Both the position numbers and the translations under genes were made by a program. Shown piece by piece: positions 8,486-18,445 of a stretch of 45,220 nt of DNA. The first letter of the stretch is position 1. The number at the start of each line of letters is the position of its first letter. The DNA comes from an uncultured Eubacteriales bacterium. GTDB lineage: Bacteria > Bacillota > Clostridia > Christensenellales > Aristaeellaceae. The notes beneath the pieces are model-generated. The model worked only from the letters and a program-made list of their open reading frames with translations. It was not told the DNA's origin and ran no database searches. The stretch spans positions 1 through 45,220 of the forward strand of contig CACZLE010000035.1 in NCBI GenBank assembly GCA_902781945.1, given 5' to 3'.

Positions 8486-9537
8486 TGGCAGCCAAGAAAG
8501 AAAGAAAAAAGACCGTGCAGGAGCTGGAAGCCCCTGTGGTCAACCTGAACGTCAATTACGATACCGTGGATACCGAGCCCAAAAAGGAACGCCCCATGGG
8601 CCGCGAGTATCCCAAGTCCCGGAACAAGATGCCCGAAAAGCAGCTGTTCGAGTTTGCGGAATACCATCCCCAGGATGCTGAGCGCACGGGCTACAGCAAC
8701 TATTCTTATTGGAAGAGCGTGTGGGCGAACTTTGTGAAAAACAAAGCTGCCGTCACTATGCTGTGCGTTTTTATTGTGTTGTTTATCTTTACCTTTGTAG
8801 CGGAGTGGATAAGTCCTTACAAGTTAAAGGAATTGCAGCAGAACAACAACGAGATTTTCTTGCTGCCCAGCAGCGAGCATTGGTTCGGCACCACCCAGGC
8901 GGGCAAGGACTACTGGGTCATTACTTGGTATGCCACTCGCGTTTCTATTGGCTTGGCTGCCATGGTTGCTGTGGGTCAGATCGTGGTGGGCACCATCATC
9001 GGCTTGATCTGGGGCTATGTGCGCAAGCTGGACCGTCTGTTTACCGAGATCTATAACCTGATCGACAACATCCCCACCATCATCTATATGACCCTGATCG
9101 CCCTGATGGTGGGCCAGAGCGTGGGTATTATGGCCGTGGCCATGATCGCCTTCGGCTGGCTGGGCACCGCTCGCAATGTCCGCAATTTGGTATTCATGTA
9201 TCGTGACCGCGAGTACAATCTGGCCAGCCGCTGCCTGGGCACCCGCCTGTTTCGCATCCTGTTCAAAAACATCTTCCCCTATCTGATCTCCGTCATCGTC
9301 CTGCGCCTCACCCTGGCCATCCCGGGCACCATCGCCTATGAGACCACGTTGAGCTACCTGGGCCTGATCAGCGAGGAATACAGCCTGGGTATCCTGCTGC
9401 GCAACAGCCGCGACTACTTCCTGCGGTTCCCGCATATGCTGGTATTCCCGGCCATCATCGTATCTATCATCACCATCACGTTCTATCTGGTGGGCAACGC
9501 GTTCTCGGACGCCTGCGACCCGCGCAACCATGTGTAA
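8485..9537 (+). CDS. Peptide ABC transporter permease (OppC/DppC type)
   Basis: The product is a 350-residue second permease subunit. The ATG at 8485 overlaps the previous stop; the longer frame back to 8434 lies inside the upstream gene. An unusually long, charged cytoplasmic N-terminus of about 80 residues (MAAKKERKKTVQELE...) precedes the first membrane segment. Family OppC proteins have a shorter one. The remaining five segments and the EAA loop (YNLASRCLGTRLFRILFKN) are standard, and the C-terminus DACDPRNHV matches the typical family end. Bases about 8700-8960 again use T-ending codons unlike their surroundings. It forms a heterodimeric channel with the OppB-type protein. Confidence 0.92.
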   Translation: MAAKKERKKTVQELEAPVVNLNVNYDTVDTEPKKERPMGREYPKSRNKMPEKQLFEFAEYHPQDAERTGYSNYSYWKSVWANFVKNKAAVTMLCVFIVLFIFTFVAEWISPYKLKELQQNNNEIFLLPSSEHWFGTTQAGKDYWVITWYATRVSIGLAAMVAVGQIVVGTIIGLIWGYVRKLDRLFTEIYNLIDNIPTIIYMTLIALMVGQSVGIMAVAMIAFGWLGTARNVRNLVFMYRDREYNLASRCLGTRLFRILFKNIFPYLISVIVLRLTLAIPGTIAYETTLSYLGLISEEYSLGILLRNSRDYFLRFPHMLVFPAIIVSIITITFYLVGNAFSDACDPRNHV

Positions 9538-9553
9538 GGAGGGCTGAAAAGCA

Positions 9554-11614
<2,061 letters not shown>

Positions 11615-11625
11615 TCAAATATCTA

Positions 11626-11661
11626 AAAAGAACCGTGCGGGCATGCCTGCGCGGTTCTTTT
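11626..11661 (+). terminator. Terminator of the peptide importer operon
   Basis: AAAAGAACCG (11626-11635) pairs perfectly with CGGTTCTTTT (11652-11661). The stem ends in T residues on both strands. Confidence 0.85.
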
Positions 11662-11712
11662 GCGCAGGACAGGGGATGCCTGTCTCATTCATTTTTTCAC
11701 GATTTGTTCTGT

Positions 11713-11741
11713 TTGACGATCCTATGGTTTTATGTTATGAT
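11713..11741 (+). promoter_or_regulatory. Promoter of the toxin-antitoxin pair
   Basis: TTGACG (11713-11718) and TATGAT (11736-11741) are 17 bp apart, 26 bp before the toxin ATG, which follows GAGGTGA. Confidence 0.75.
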
Positions 11742-11766
11742 AGGAACAAGCGGATGAGGTGATGCT

Positions 11767-12162
11767 ATGTCTGAAAGCAAAACGGTGACTTTTGTGCTTG
11801 GTGGCATGGTTTTTGAGTATGACGAAGCGAAAAACCAGGCAAATATCAAAAAGCACGGCATCTCCTTTCGCAGCGCTGCACGTGTCTTTTTCGATTATGA
11901 CCGCATCGAAATGTATGACGAGGAAAACAGTCAGGAAGAAGACCGATATGATACTATCGGTGAGACTTCCGCGGGAAACGGAAGCACCGTCATAGGCAAT
12001 GTGAACCGGGTGGACGCCCGGATCAACGATATCCTTTTTGTGGTCTGCACGGAAAGATCCCGGATGGAAGACAATGGCAGAGAAATAGAGGTAACAAGGT
12101 TGATTTCAGCCCGAATGGCAACGAATTTTGAAAGGGGGCTATACTATGGAAAATATGTCTAA
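11767..12162 (+). CDS. brnT: BrnT-family toxin (RNase-like)
   Basis: This 131-residue protein matches the BrnT (DUF497) family. The N-terminal FEYDEAKNQANIKKHGISF element, the acidic DEENSQEEDRY element and the C-terminal RLISARMAT.FERG.YYG element are all visible. BrnT toxins are small RNases with a RelE-like fold that inhibit translation. Typical members have about 90-95 residues; this one has a roughly 17-residue insert near residues 68-84 (GNGSTVIGNVNRVDARIN region) between the acidic element and the LFVV strand. It is the first gene of the pair, which is the usual BrnTA order, and overlaps the partner gene by 17 bp. The whole family assignment rests on motif recognition. Confidence 0.8.
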   Translation: MSESKTVTFVLGGMVFEYDEAKNQANIKKHGISFRSAARVFFDYDRIEMYDEENSQEEDRYDTIGETSAGNGSTVIGNVNRVDARINDILFVVCTERSRMEDNGREIEVTRLISARMATNFERGLYYGKYV

Positions 12163-12337
12163 GGTTTCTGATGCGCTGCAAAGAGAGCTGGCTTTTACCG
12201 CGGAAGAGCAGAATGAACTGGACAGGGCCCGAAAAATGCCCATTACCTTTGATAGGGATTGCCCCGAAACCACCCCGGAGCGCGCTTTGAAATTCAAACG
12301 CGTCAATCCACCGCGAAAAACTTCCAATCCAGCGTGA
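12146..12337 (+). CDS. Putative antitoxin partner of BrnT (not BrnA-like)
   Basis: This is a 63-residue protein. The ATG at 12146 is preferred to 12128 because AAAGGGGG at 12131-12138 precedes it at a good distance. The N-terminal half could form a helix with a hydrophobic face (VSDALQRELAFTAEEQNELDRA); the second half has KMPITFDRDCPETTPE and a basic tail (FKRVNPPRK). It lacks the ribbon-helix-helix DNA-binding motif of BrnA. Its tight overlap with brnT argues that it is the antidote. Whether it binds DNA and represses the operon is unknown. Confidence 0.65.
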   Translation: MENMSKVSDALQRELAFTAEEQNELDRARKMPITFDRDCPETTPERALKFKRVNPPRKTSNPA

Positions 12338-12362
12338 TTGGTAAAATAAGGAGGTATTTTAC

Positions 12363-12674
12363 ATGCTGATCGTCACAACGGAAACCATCAACGGTAAGGA
12401 ATTGGAAATGCTGGGTATGGTCAAGGGGAGCACCATCCAGACGGTGAACGCCATCCGCGATATCGGCGCGGGGCTCAAAACCCTGGTGGGCGGCGAATTG
12501 AAAAAGTACAACGAGATGATGGACAAGGCGCGGCAGATCGCCACCGATCGCATGGTGGAGGAGGCACAGCGACTGGGCGCGGACGCCATCGTGGGCGCGC
12601 GCTATGCCACTTCCGCCATCATGCAGAGCGCCGCGGAGGTCATGGCCTACGGTACTGCGGTCAAATTCAAATAA
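12363..12674 (+). CDS. YbjQ/UPF0145 family protein
   Basis: This 103-residue protein matches the YbjQ family (PF01906, formerly DUF74). It has the N-terminal MLIVTTETINGKELEMLGMVKG strand pair (positions 1-22), a conserved GxT.....RDIGAGLKTLVGGELKKY centre and the C-terminal LGADAIVGARYATS segment. Family members form pentameric rings of the dodecin/heavy-metal-binding type; a cellular function has not been settled. The start has AAGGAGG 8 bases upstream. It lies 25 bp after the antitoxin gene and could be co-transcribed with it, with a terminator after it. Confidence 0.88.
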   Translation: MLIVTTETINGKELEMLGMVKGSTIQTVNAIRDIGAGLKTLVGGELKKYNEMMDKARQIATDRMVEEAQRLGADAIVGARYATSAIMQSAAEVMAYGTAVKFK

Positions 12675-12683
12675 GCAGGCATG

Positions 12684-12714
12684 ATAAAAGCGGGTGGGTG
12701 ATCCCCGCTTTTAT
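12684..12714 (+). terminator. Terminator after the YbjQ-family gene
   Basis: ATAAAAGCGGG pairs perfectly with CCCGCTTTTAT (11-bp stem, 9-base loop). Confidence 0.85.
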
Positions 12715-12756
12715 ACTGCGCCTGCCATAAAAAGTTGAGAAACGGAAGATCGTCAG

Positions 12757-13428
12757 ATGAAAAAGCATATATACATGGTATGGATAAGCCTGTTGATTAT
12801 CCTTTGCATGGCTGTGTCTTTTGCGGAACCCCTCCCGGCGGAGGGCGCGTTTTCCGATCCGGACGCTTACCTGGCCTATCGGATGAGCCAAGCGGCAGAT
12901 GACGGCCAGGCGGCCTTCGCCTATGAAAACGATCCTGCGGAGAACCCTGCCGCCATGAAGGATATCGTGGCAAATCCCGCCGCTGTGTTCGGTTTTTCTC
13001 CCAGCCCCGATTCCACGCGGCTGAAAGAGTTTGCGGATGCCATCGACTGGACAGATCCCCAGCAGGTCGCCCAGGCCCGGGAAACCCGCAGGGCGTATCA
13101 TGAGGGCATGGCCGCTCTGTACCGCCTGATCGAAGACATGCTGGGCGAGGCGAAGCCCATCGAAGAAATTGCCCGCGCCGTCAGCACGCGGCGCAACGAA
13201 ATCCGCTTGGAAGCCTGTCAGGATGATCCCGAGGGGCTTGCCCGCGTGAAGCAAAGCAACCTGGATACCTACGGCAACGAGCTTGGACCAACGCCGGATT
13301 CCCTGTATGAGAAATATGGTTCGTGGCAAACGGTCTTGGAAAAAGCCCTGGGGACAAACGCCGGCATGGATGCCTGCCTGGGCTTCTACGATGAATATTT
13401 TGAGCTATATGACCTTAACGCGGAATAA
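12757..13428 (+). CDS. Secreted protein of unknown function
   Basis: This 223-residue protein is not recognised. A signal peptide is clear (basic MKKH start, hydrophobic core to about residue 22, likely cut after SFA). The mature part is acidic, mostly helical in appearance, without cysteine pairs or a visible catalytic motif; it has SRR/TRR and many Ala-Asp-Glu stretches. The start has only a weak GGAAG site. It sits alone between two terminators. The domain could be an extracytoplasmic binding or stress protein, but nothing in the sequence decides this. Confidence 0.7.
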   Translation: MKKHIYMVWISLLIILCMAVSFAEPLPAEGAFSDPDAYLAYRMSQAADDGQAAFAYENDPAENPAAMKDIVANPAAVFGFSPSPDSTRLKEFADAIDWTDPQQVAQARETRRAYHEGMAALYRLIEDMLGEAKPIEEIARAVSTRRNEIRLEACQDDPEGLARVKQSNLDTYGNELGPTPDSLYEKYGSWQTVLEKALGTNAGMDACLGFYDEYFELYDLNAE

Positions 13429-13433
13429 AACAG

Positions 13434-13461
13434 AAAAGCGGGCGATGGATCGCCCGCTTTT
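13434..13461. terminator. Bidirectional terminator between convergent genes
   Basis: AAAAGCGGGCG (13434-13444) pairs perfectly with CGCCCGCTTTT (13451-13461). It can end both the secreted-protein gene and copA from the other side. Confidence 0.85.
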
Positions 13462-13494
13462 GCTGTCCGCTCCATGTGCGCGCAAGATAACTTT

Positions 13495-16017
13495 TTATTC
13501 TTTCCGGATGCCTTTTACTTCGTAATCCTCCGCCTCCACGGCCTGGCGCAGGGCGTTTTCGTCCAGGGGCTTTTCGGCTTCCACACGGGCGATGCCGTCC
13601 CTGTGGCTGGCTTCGGCGCTGAGGACGCCGGGAAGGGCCTCCAGGGCTTTTTTCACGGTGGCTTCGCAGTGCTCGCACATCATGCCTTCGACGGTCAGCA
13701 CGTAGTTCGCGCCGATGCTTTCAGCGGAAGGAGCCTTGGCAGCGCGCTTATGGTCATGACTGGGATCGCGGAGCTTGAAAAGGTTCAGCCGCAGGGCATT
13801 GCTCACCACGCAGAAGCTGCTCAGGCTCATGGCCGCCGCGCCGAACATGGGGTTCAGCGTCCAGCCGAAGAGGGGGATAAAGAGTCCCGCCGCCAGGGGG
13901 ATGCCGATGACGTTATAGATGAAGGCCCAGAACAGGTTTTCGTGGATGTTGCGCAGCGTGGCGCGGCTCAGGCGGATGGCGGCGGGCACGTCGCTCAGGC
14001 GGCTCTTGACCAGCACCACGTCGGCGGCGTCGATGGCCACGTCGGCCCCCGCGCCGATGGCGATGCCCATGTCTGCCCGGGTCAGGGCCGGGGCGTCGTT
14101 GATGCCGTCGCCCACCATGGCCACTTTGCCCTGGCGCTTGAGGCGGCGGATAACGGCCTCCTTGCCGTCGGGCAGCACGCCCGCGATGACCTCGTCCACG
14201 CCCGCCTGACGCCCGATGGCCTCCGCCGTGCGCTGGTTGTCGCCGGTGAGCATCACCACGCGGATGCCCATGTTGCGCAGTTCCTTGATGGCTTGGGGGC
14301 TGTCCTCCTTGATCACGTCCGCCACGGCGATCATGCCCAGCAGCTTGTCATCCCGCAGGAACAGGAGCGGCGTTTTGCCCTGATTGGCCAAGGCCTGGGC
14401 CTGGGCCCGCAAAGCCTGGGGGATGGGGGCCTTTTCCGATATGAATTTGAGGCTGCCGCCCAGCAGCGTGTCGTTTTCCACTTTGGCCTGCACGCCGTTG
14501 CCGGGCAGGGCGGCGAAATCGGCCACTTCATCCAGGGACAGCTGCCTGTTTTCCGCCTCCCGGGCCACGGCCTTGGCCAGAGGGTGCTCGCTGCGCTTTT
14601 CCAGGGTAGCGGCCAGGCGCAGCAGGGCAGTTTCGTCCAGGCCCTCTGCGGGGACGATATCCGTCACCTGGGGCTCGCCGCGGGTGATGGTGCCGGTCTT
14701 ATCCAGGGCAATGATGTCCACCTTGCCCGCCTCCTCCAGGGAGACGGCAGTTTTGAACAGGATGCCATTGCGGGCGCCCAGGCCGTTGCCCACCATGATG
14801 GCCACGGGGGTGGCCAGGCCCAGGGCGCAGGGGCAGCTGATCACCAGCACGCTGATGCCCCGGGCCAGGGCATAGCCGATCTCCCGGCCCGCCAGCAGCC
14901 AGATCAGGGTGGTGACGATGGCGATGCTGATGACAACGGGCACGAACACGCCGGACACCTTGTCCGCGATCTTGGCGATGGGCGCTTTGGTGGCCGCCGC
15001 GTCGCTGACCATGCGGATGATCTGGCTGAGGGTGGTGTCCTCGCCCACGCGGGTGGCCTCGCAGCGCAGATAGCCGCTTTGGTTCACCGTGGCGGCGGAT
15101 ACGCTGCTGCCCGCTTCCTTGTCCACAGGAATGCTTTCGCCGGTGAGGGCGGCCTCGTTCACGGCGCTGCTGCCCTCCAGCACGATGCCGTCCACGGGGA
15201 TGTTGTCCCCGGGCCGCACAATAAATTGATCGCCCTTTTTCACCTGCCCGATGGGCACTTCGGTTTCCTTGCCGTTTATCAGGATCACCGCGGTCTTGGG
15301 GGCCAGCTTCATCAGGCCCTTGAGGGCGTCGGTGGTCTTGCCCTTGGACCGGGCCTCCAGCATCTTGCCCACGGTGATCAAGGTCAATATCATGGCGGCG
15401 GACTCAAAATAGAAGTCCATCATGTAGGCCATCACGGCCTCGTGGTTGCCGTCCACCACGGCGCGGGTCATGGCCAACAGCACGTACAGGCTCCAGGCAA
15501 AGGACACCGAGGAGCCCAGGGCCACCAGGGTATCCATGTTGGGGGCGCGGTGCCACAGGGATTTGAAGCCGCTGATAAAGAACTTCTGGTTGATCACCAT
15601 GATCAGGGCGGCGAAAACCATCTGCACGATGCCCATGGCCACGTGATTGTCGTTGAAAAACGCGGGCAGAGGCCAGCCCCACATCATGTGGCCCATGGAA
15701 ACGTACATCAGAGGGATGAGCAGGCACAGGGACGCGATGAGCCGTTTTTTCAGCACCGGGGTCTCCCGGTCCTTGAGGGCGTCCGCGTCGGCGCCGGGCG
15801 CGGCCTGGGCGGCGTTTGCTCCCTTCAGGGAAGCGCCGTAGCCCGCATTTTCCACCGCCTGGATGATGGCGGCGGGAGCCGCCGTGCCTTCCACGCCCAT
15901 GGAGTTGGTCAGCAGGCTCACGGCGCAGCTCTGCACCCCGGGCACCGCCGATACGGCCTTTTCCACCCGCGCCTGGCAGGCGGCGCAGCTCATGCCGGTC
16001 ACGTTATATTGTTCCAT
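13495..16017 (-). CDS. copA: Copper-exporting P1B-type ATPase CopA
   Basis: The product is an 840-residue Cu(I) efflux ATPase of the cytoplasmic membrane. The N-terminal heavy-metal-associated domain has GMSCAAC (Cys11, Cys14). Then come the membrane segments, the actuator TGES loop, the transmembrane SCPCALGLATP site (about residue 395), the phosphorylation site DKTGTITRG (about 438) and the hinge GDGINDAPAL (about 634). Unusually, a second metal-binding domain, GMMCEHC (Cys near 780), follows the last membrane helix at the C-terminus rather than sitting in tandem at the N-terminus. The gene starts 4 bp after csoR with GAGGTGAG, so the pair is an operon and is copper-induced through CsoR. 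Confidence 0.95.
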   Translation of the reverse strand: MEQYNVTGMSCAACQARVEKAVSAVPGVQSCAVSLLTNSMGVEGTAAPAAIIQAVENAGYGASLKGANAAQAAPGADADALKDRETPVLKKRLIASLCLLIPLMYVSMGHMMWGWPLPAFFNDNHVAMGIVQMVFAALIMVINQKFFISGFKSLWHRAPNMDTLVALGSSVSFAWSLYVLLAMTRAVVDGNHEAVMAYMMDFYFESAAMILTLITVGKMLEARSKGKTTDALKGLMKLAPKTAVILINGKETEVPIGQVKKGDQFIVRPGDNIPVDGIVLEGSSAVNEAALTGESIPVDKEAGSSVSAATVNQSGYLRCEATRVGEDTTLSQIIRMVSDAAATKAPIAKIADKVSGVFVPVVISIAIVTTLIWLLAGREIGYALARGISVLVISCPCALGLATPVAIMVGNGLGARNGILFKTAVSLEEAGKVDIIALDKTGTITRGEPQVTDIVPAEGLDETALLRLAATLEKRSEHPLAKAVAREAENRQLSLDEVADFAALPGNGVQAKVENDTLLGGSLKFISEKAPIPQALRAQAQALANQGKTPLLFLRDDKLLGMIAVADVIKEDSPQAIKELRNMGIRVVMLTGDNQRTAEAIGRQAGVDEVIAGVLPDGKEAVIRRLKRQGKVAMVGDGINDAPALTRADMGIAIGAGADVAIDAADVVLVKSRLSDVPAAIRLSRATLRNIHENLFWAFIYNVIGIPLAAGLFIPLFGWTLNPMFGAAAMSLSSFCVVSNALRLNLFKLRDPSHDHKRAAKAPSAESIGANYVLTVEGMMCEHCEATVKKALEALPGVLSAEASHRDGIARVEAEKPLDENALRQAVEAEDYEVKGIRKE

Positions 16018-16021
16018 GCTC

Positions 16022-16336
16022 TCACCTCATCAGCCTTTCGATGGTGGCAATCAGCTCGTCCGCCACCTCGTCCTTGCCCTCCCGGATATCCCGCACCACG
16101 CAGGAATGGATGTGCGAGCGCAATATCTCCCGGTTCAGGGCGTCCATCGCGGCGGCAATGGCGGCGGACTGAGTCAGCACATCGTTGCAGTAGGCGTCGT
16201 TTTCGATCATCTTTTTGACGCCGCGCACCTGACCCTCGATGCGGCTCAGGCGGTTGAGCAGCTTCTTTTTCTGATCTTCGTCGCGCACGGTTCTGCGCGC
16301 GCAGGCGGGGCAGCCCGCCTCCTGATATTCTGTCAT
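16022..16336 (-). CDS. csoR: Copper-sensing repressor CsoR
   Basis: This 104-residue all-helical repressor belongs to the CsoR/RcnR family. The copper ligand set Cys-His-Cys is visible in DAYCNDVLTQ and in SHIHSCVV (HxxxC spacing). An extra CPAC pair near the N-terminus (residues 9-12) is an extension seen in some family members. CsoR binds a GC-rich inverted repeat and releases it when Cu(I) binds. Two near-identical repeats of that type lie in its own upstream region, and copA follows directly, so this is a self-regulated copper-efflux operon. Confidence 0.93.
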   Translation of the reverse strand: MTEYQEAGCPACARRTVRDEDQKKKLLNRLSRIEGQVRGVKKMIENDAYCNDVLTQSAAIAAAMDALNREILRSHIHSCVVRDIREGKDEVADELIATIERLMR

Positions 16337-16351
16337 GGGATTGCCTCCAAT

Positions 16352-16394
16352 ATACCCTCGTGGGGTATTTCGATTATATACCCGGCGGGGGTAT
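16352..16394 (-). promoter_or_regulatory. Two CsoR-type operators
   Basis: Two 17-bp inverted repeats occur at 16352-16368 (ATACCC-tcgtg-GGGTAT) and 16378-16394 (ATACCC-ggcgg-GGGTAT). Their centres are 26 bp apart, and the first begins 15 bp before the csoR ATG. The arms are identical. The form matches known CsoR boxes. Confidence 0.85.
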
Positions 16395-16433
16395 GTGTCA
16401 AGGGGATATCGATGCTTTTCTTATAGCAAAATA

Positions 16434-16461
16434 ATACGCGCCTTCTTCCGAAAGCGCGTAT
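16434..16461 (-). terminator. Terminator of the CdaR-like regulator gene
   Basis: ATACGCGC pairs with GCGCGTAT (8-bp stem, 12-base loop), followed on the minus strand by TATTTTG. The arm sequence recurs in another terminator at 19384-19409. Confidence 0.7.
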
Positions 16462-16483
16462 CCTCATTTTCTTTCAGCGTCCG

Positions 16484-17641
16484 TCATTCCTGCCCGTTCC
16501 CCTGATATTGCTCCATGCCGATCATCAGGTACAGCGTCATGGCGTCCCGGAAGGAGCGCAGGTCATAGCCCGTGAGCCGCTGGAGGCGCTCCACGCGGTA
16601 GAGCAGGGTGTTTTTGTGGATGAACAGGGCCCGGGCGGTGTTGGACACGCTGAAGCTCTGCTGGCACCACACGCGGATCATATGCTTGATTTCCTCGGCG
16701 TCCCGCTGCTCCTGGAGCACCTCCATGGCGTGGGCGGCGGCGCGGCTGTAATGCCTGTTCGGGATGGCGGAGATCATGCGCTCCAGCACCACGTCCTCGG
16801 ACAGGAGCACGGGTGCGGCGGGGAGCGCGCGCTGGGCGATGCGGGCGGTCAGCATGGCCTCCTCGCAGGAGGTTTGCAGGGCCGCCACACCGGTGGCCAC
16901 GGAGCCCACGCCGATGACGCAGTCCGGCTGGATCTTTTGCAGGCTGGCGTGCAGGGAGAGGCAGCGTTCCCGCAGCTGCTCCTGGCTGGGGTCGCCGTGA
17001 ATCCCTGCGGAGAGGGCTGCCAGCACCAGGATCTGCCGGGGGGAAAGGGCGGCGGCGATGCTTTGCTGGAGATTGAAGGCCTGATCCACGGCTTCCTGCA
17101 CGGCGTCCATCACGTCAGACGGGATATCGGCGACGATCAGCACCGCCGCCCGGGGCACGGTCAGATCGCAGCCGATGGCGCTGGCCCGGGCGATGATATG
17201 GGCCTTTTGATCCTCCGCTCCGCTGAAATACAGGATCTCCCGCAGCAGGCTCCGGCTCTCCTGATCCCGGATCACCCGCTGCTTCTGCCCGGCGCGGTAG
17301 CGCACCAGCATTTCCGCGAAGGCGCGGATCAATTGCCCGTACTGGGATACCCGGGCGGGATCGCCGGTGATGCCCACCGTGCCCACCAGCCGCCCGTCAA
17401 ACTCCAGCGGCAGGGTCACGCCCGCGAAGGTGCCCACCAGACTGCTGGCGGAGTCCCGGTCATGGGTGACGATATGGCCCGTTTGCAGCACGGCCAGGGA
17501 GGCTTCGTGCAATTCTCCGATGCGTTCCTCATCGGAGCAGCCCACGATGATCCCGGCGGTATCGGTGATCAGCACCTTGTCTCCAATCAGCCTGCCGGAC
17601 AGCTCCACCAATTCCTGGCTCAGATCCTTTATTGTCTCCAT
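16484..17641 (-). CDS. CdaR/PucR-type transcriptional regulator
   Basis: This 385-residue regulator has an N-terminal sugar-diacid recognition domain (QELVELSGRLIGDKVLITD to about residue 135) and a C-terminal PucR-type helix-turn-helix (residues ~310-375, SVSNTARALFIHKNTLLYRVERL). The frame opens at 17746, but the ATG at 17641 is chosen because AAAGGA precedes it and because the promoter TTGACA-17-TATCAT lies at 17729-17757. It is divergent from the broken dehydrogenase gene, which suggests it once controlled that gene and perhaps the AEC permease. Family members respond to small acids such as glycerate or galactarate; the ligand here is unknown. Confidence 0.88.
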   Translation of the reverse strand: METIKDLSQELVELSGRLIGDKVLITDTAGIIVGCSDEERIGELHEASLAVLQTGHIVTHDRDSASSLVGTFAGVTLPLEFDGRLVGTVGITGDPARVSQYGQLIRAFAEMLVRYRAGQKQRVIRDQESRSLLREILYFSGAEDQKAHIIARASAIGCDLTVPRAAVLIVADIPSDVMDAVQEAVDQAFNLQQSIAAALSPRQILVLAALSAGIHGDPSQEQLRERCLSLHASLQKIQPDCVIGVGSVATGVAALQTSCEEAMLTARIAQRALPAAPVLLSEDVVLERMISAIPNRHYSRAAAHAMEVLQEQRDAEEIKHMIRVWCQQSFSVSNTARALFIHKNTLLYRVERLQRLTGYDLRSFRDAMTLYLMIGMEQYQGNGQE

Positions 17642-17728
17642 CGTCCGTATCCTTTCCCGGCCTTTGGCGCTCTGTTCAAATAAACAAAAATATTCGTATG
17701 TTCGGCACAATGCATTCTTTTCGTTCTC

Positions 17729-17757
17729 ATGATATAATAAATTCAATTAAATGTCAA
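17729..17757 (-). promoter_or_regulatory. Promoter of the CdaR-like regulator
   Basis: On the minus strand, TTGACA (17752-17757) and TATCAT (17729-17734) are 17 bp apart. The 9-mer ATATTCGTA occurs at both ends of this intergenic region (17690-17698 and 17823-17831), a possible operator pair for the regulator. Confidence 0.75.
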
Positions 17758-17859
17758 ACGTGCGGGTGTTCTGTATTCAATTTTCATTTATAAACAACGA
17801 AAAAACAATGTGGAATATCTGCATATTCGTACAAAACAATAAAAATGGAGGCAGATGCT

Positions 17860-18328
17860 ATGAATCCTAAGAAAATCGCGATTCTGGGCGGCGGCAACGG
17901 CGCGCACGTGATGGCCGCGGAGATGACGCTCAAGGGCCATACTGTGAATCTGTATGAAATGCCCAAGTTCCGGCAGAACATGAAAGAGGTATTCGAGACC
18001 CGCACCATTCATCTGCAGGGCAACATTCCCGAATTGCAAGGCCCCGTGACGCTGAACATGGTCACCGACGACATCGCCAAGGCGGTGGAGGGCTGCCATT
18101 ATATCTGCCTGGTCACACCGGCCTTCGCTCATGCCGATTATGCCCGCATGCTCTTCCGGTCCCGAATATGTTGGCTCTCTGCTGAGCGTGTTCCCCGAAG
18201 TTCGTCAGTATGTTGAGGAAGTCACCGAGAAGGTGTACAACGCCGAATATACTCCCGAGCAGGGCGTCGAAGAGCTGGTCAAGCTGGCCGACGAAGCCAT
18301 CGAGAACTACAACCTGGTCAACTATTAA
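17860..18328 (+). pseudogene. Broken chimera: opine-dehydrogenase N-terminus joined to a solute-binding-protein C-terminus
   Basis: From ATG 17860 (GGAGG 8 bases upstream) about 97 codons encode a Rossmann NAD-binding start with GGGNGAH, like the octopine/opine dehydrogenase family, whose members have about 360 residues. After YARML (near 18150) the family-like sequence stops. The same frame ends at 18216, while the +1 frame continues to 18328 with GPEYVGSLLSVFPEVRQY and then NAEYTPEQGVEELVKLADEA, which resembles the C-terminus of a sugar-type ABC binding protein. A deletion joining two genes, or an assembly chimera, would explain this. Neither part can be functional as the parent protein. 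The next gene is a permease with its own start. Confidence 0.65.
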
Positions 18329-18336
18329 TCCAATCG

Positions 18337-18365
18337 CAAGGAGCGCCTTCGGGCGCTCTTTTTTT
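18337..18365 (+). terminator. Terminator after the chimeric remnant
   Basis: A hairpin of the form AAGGAGCGCC-ttc-GGGCGCTCTT is followed by a T-run (TTTTTTT). It has the form expected after an ABC binding-protein gene or operon. Confidence 0.85.
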
Positions 18366-18445
18366 ATGTCTTTCTTTACAGATTGCCGGTTTAAGAGTAC
18401 AATAAAGGGCGTGCTTTGATTCTATGTGGGGGGCAATTGCTTTTT

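Noticed and set aside
17860..18216. Simple one-base frameshift in an otherwise normal dehydrogenase
   Set aside because: The sequence after the shift does not look like the rest of an opine dehydrogenase and is too short by about 200 residues.
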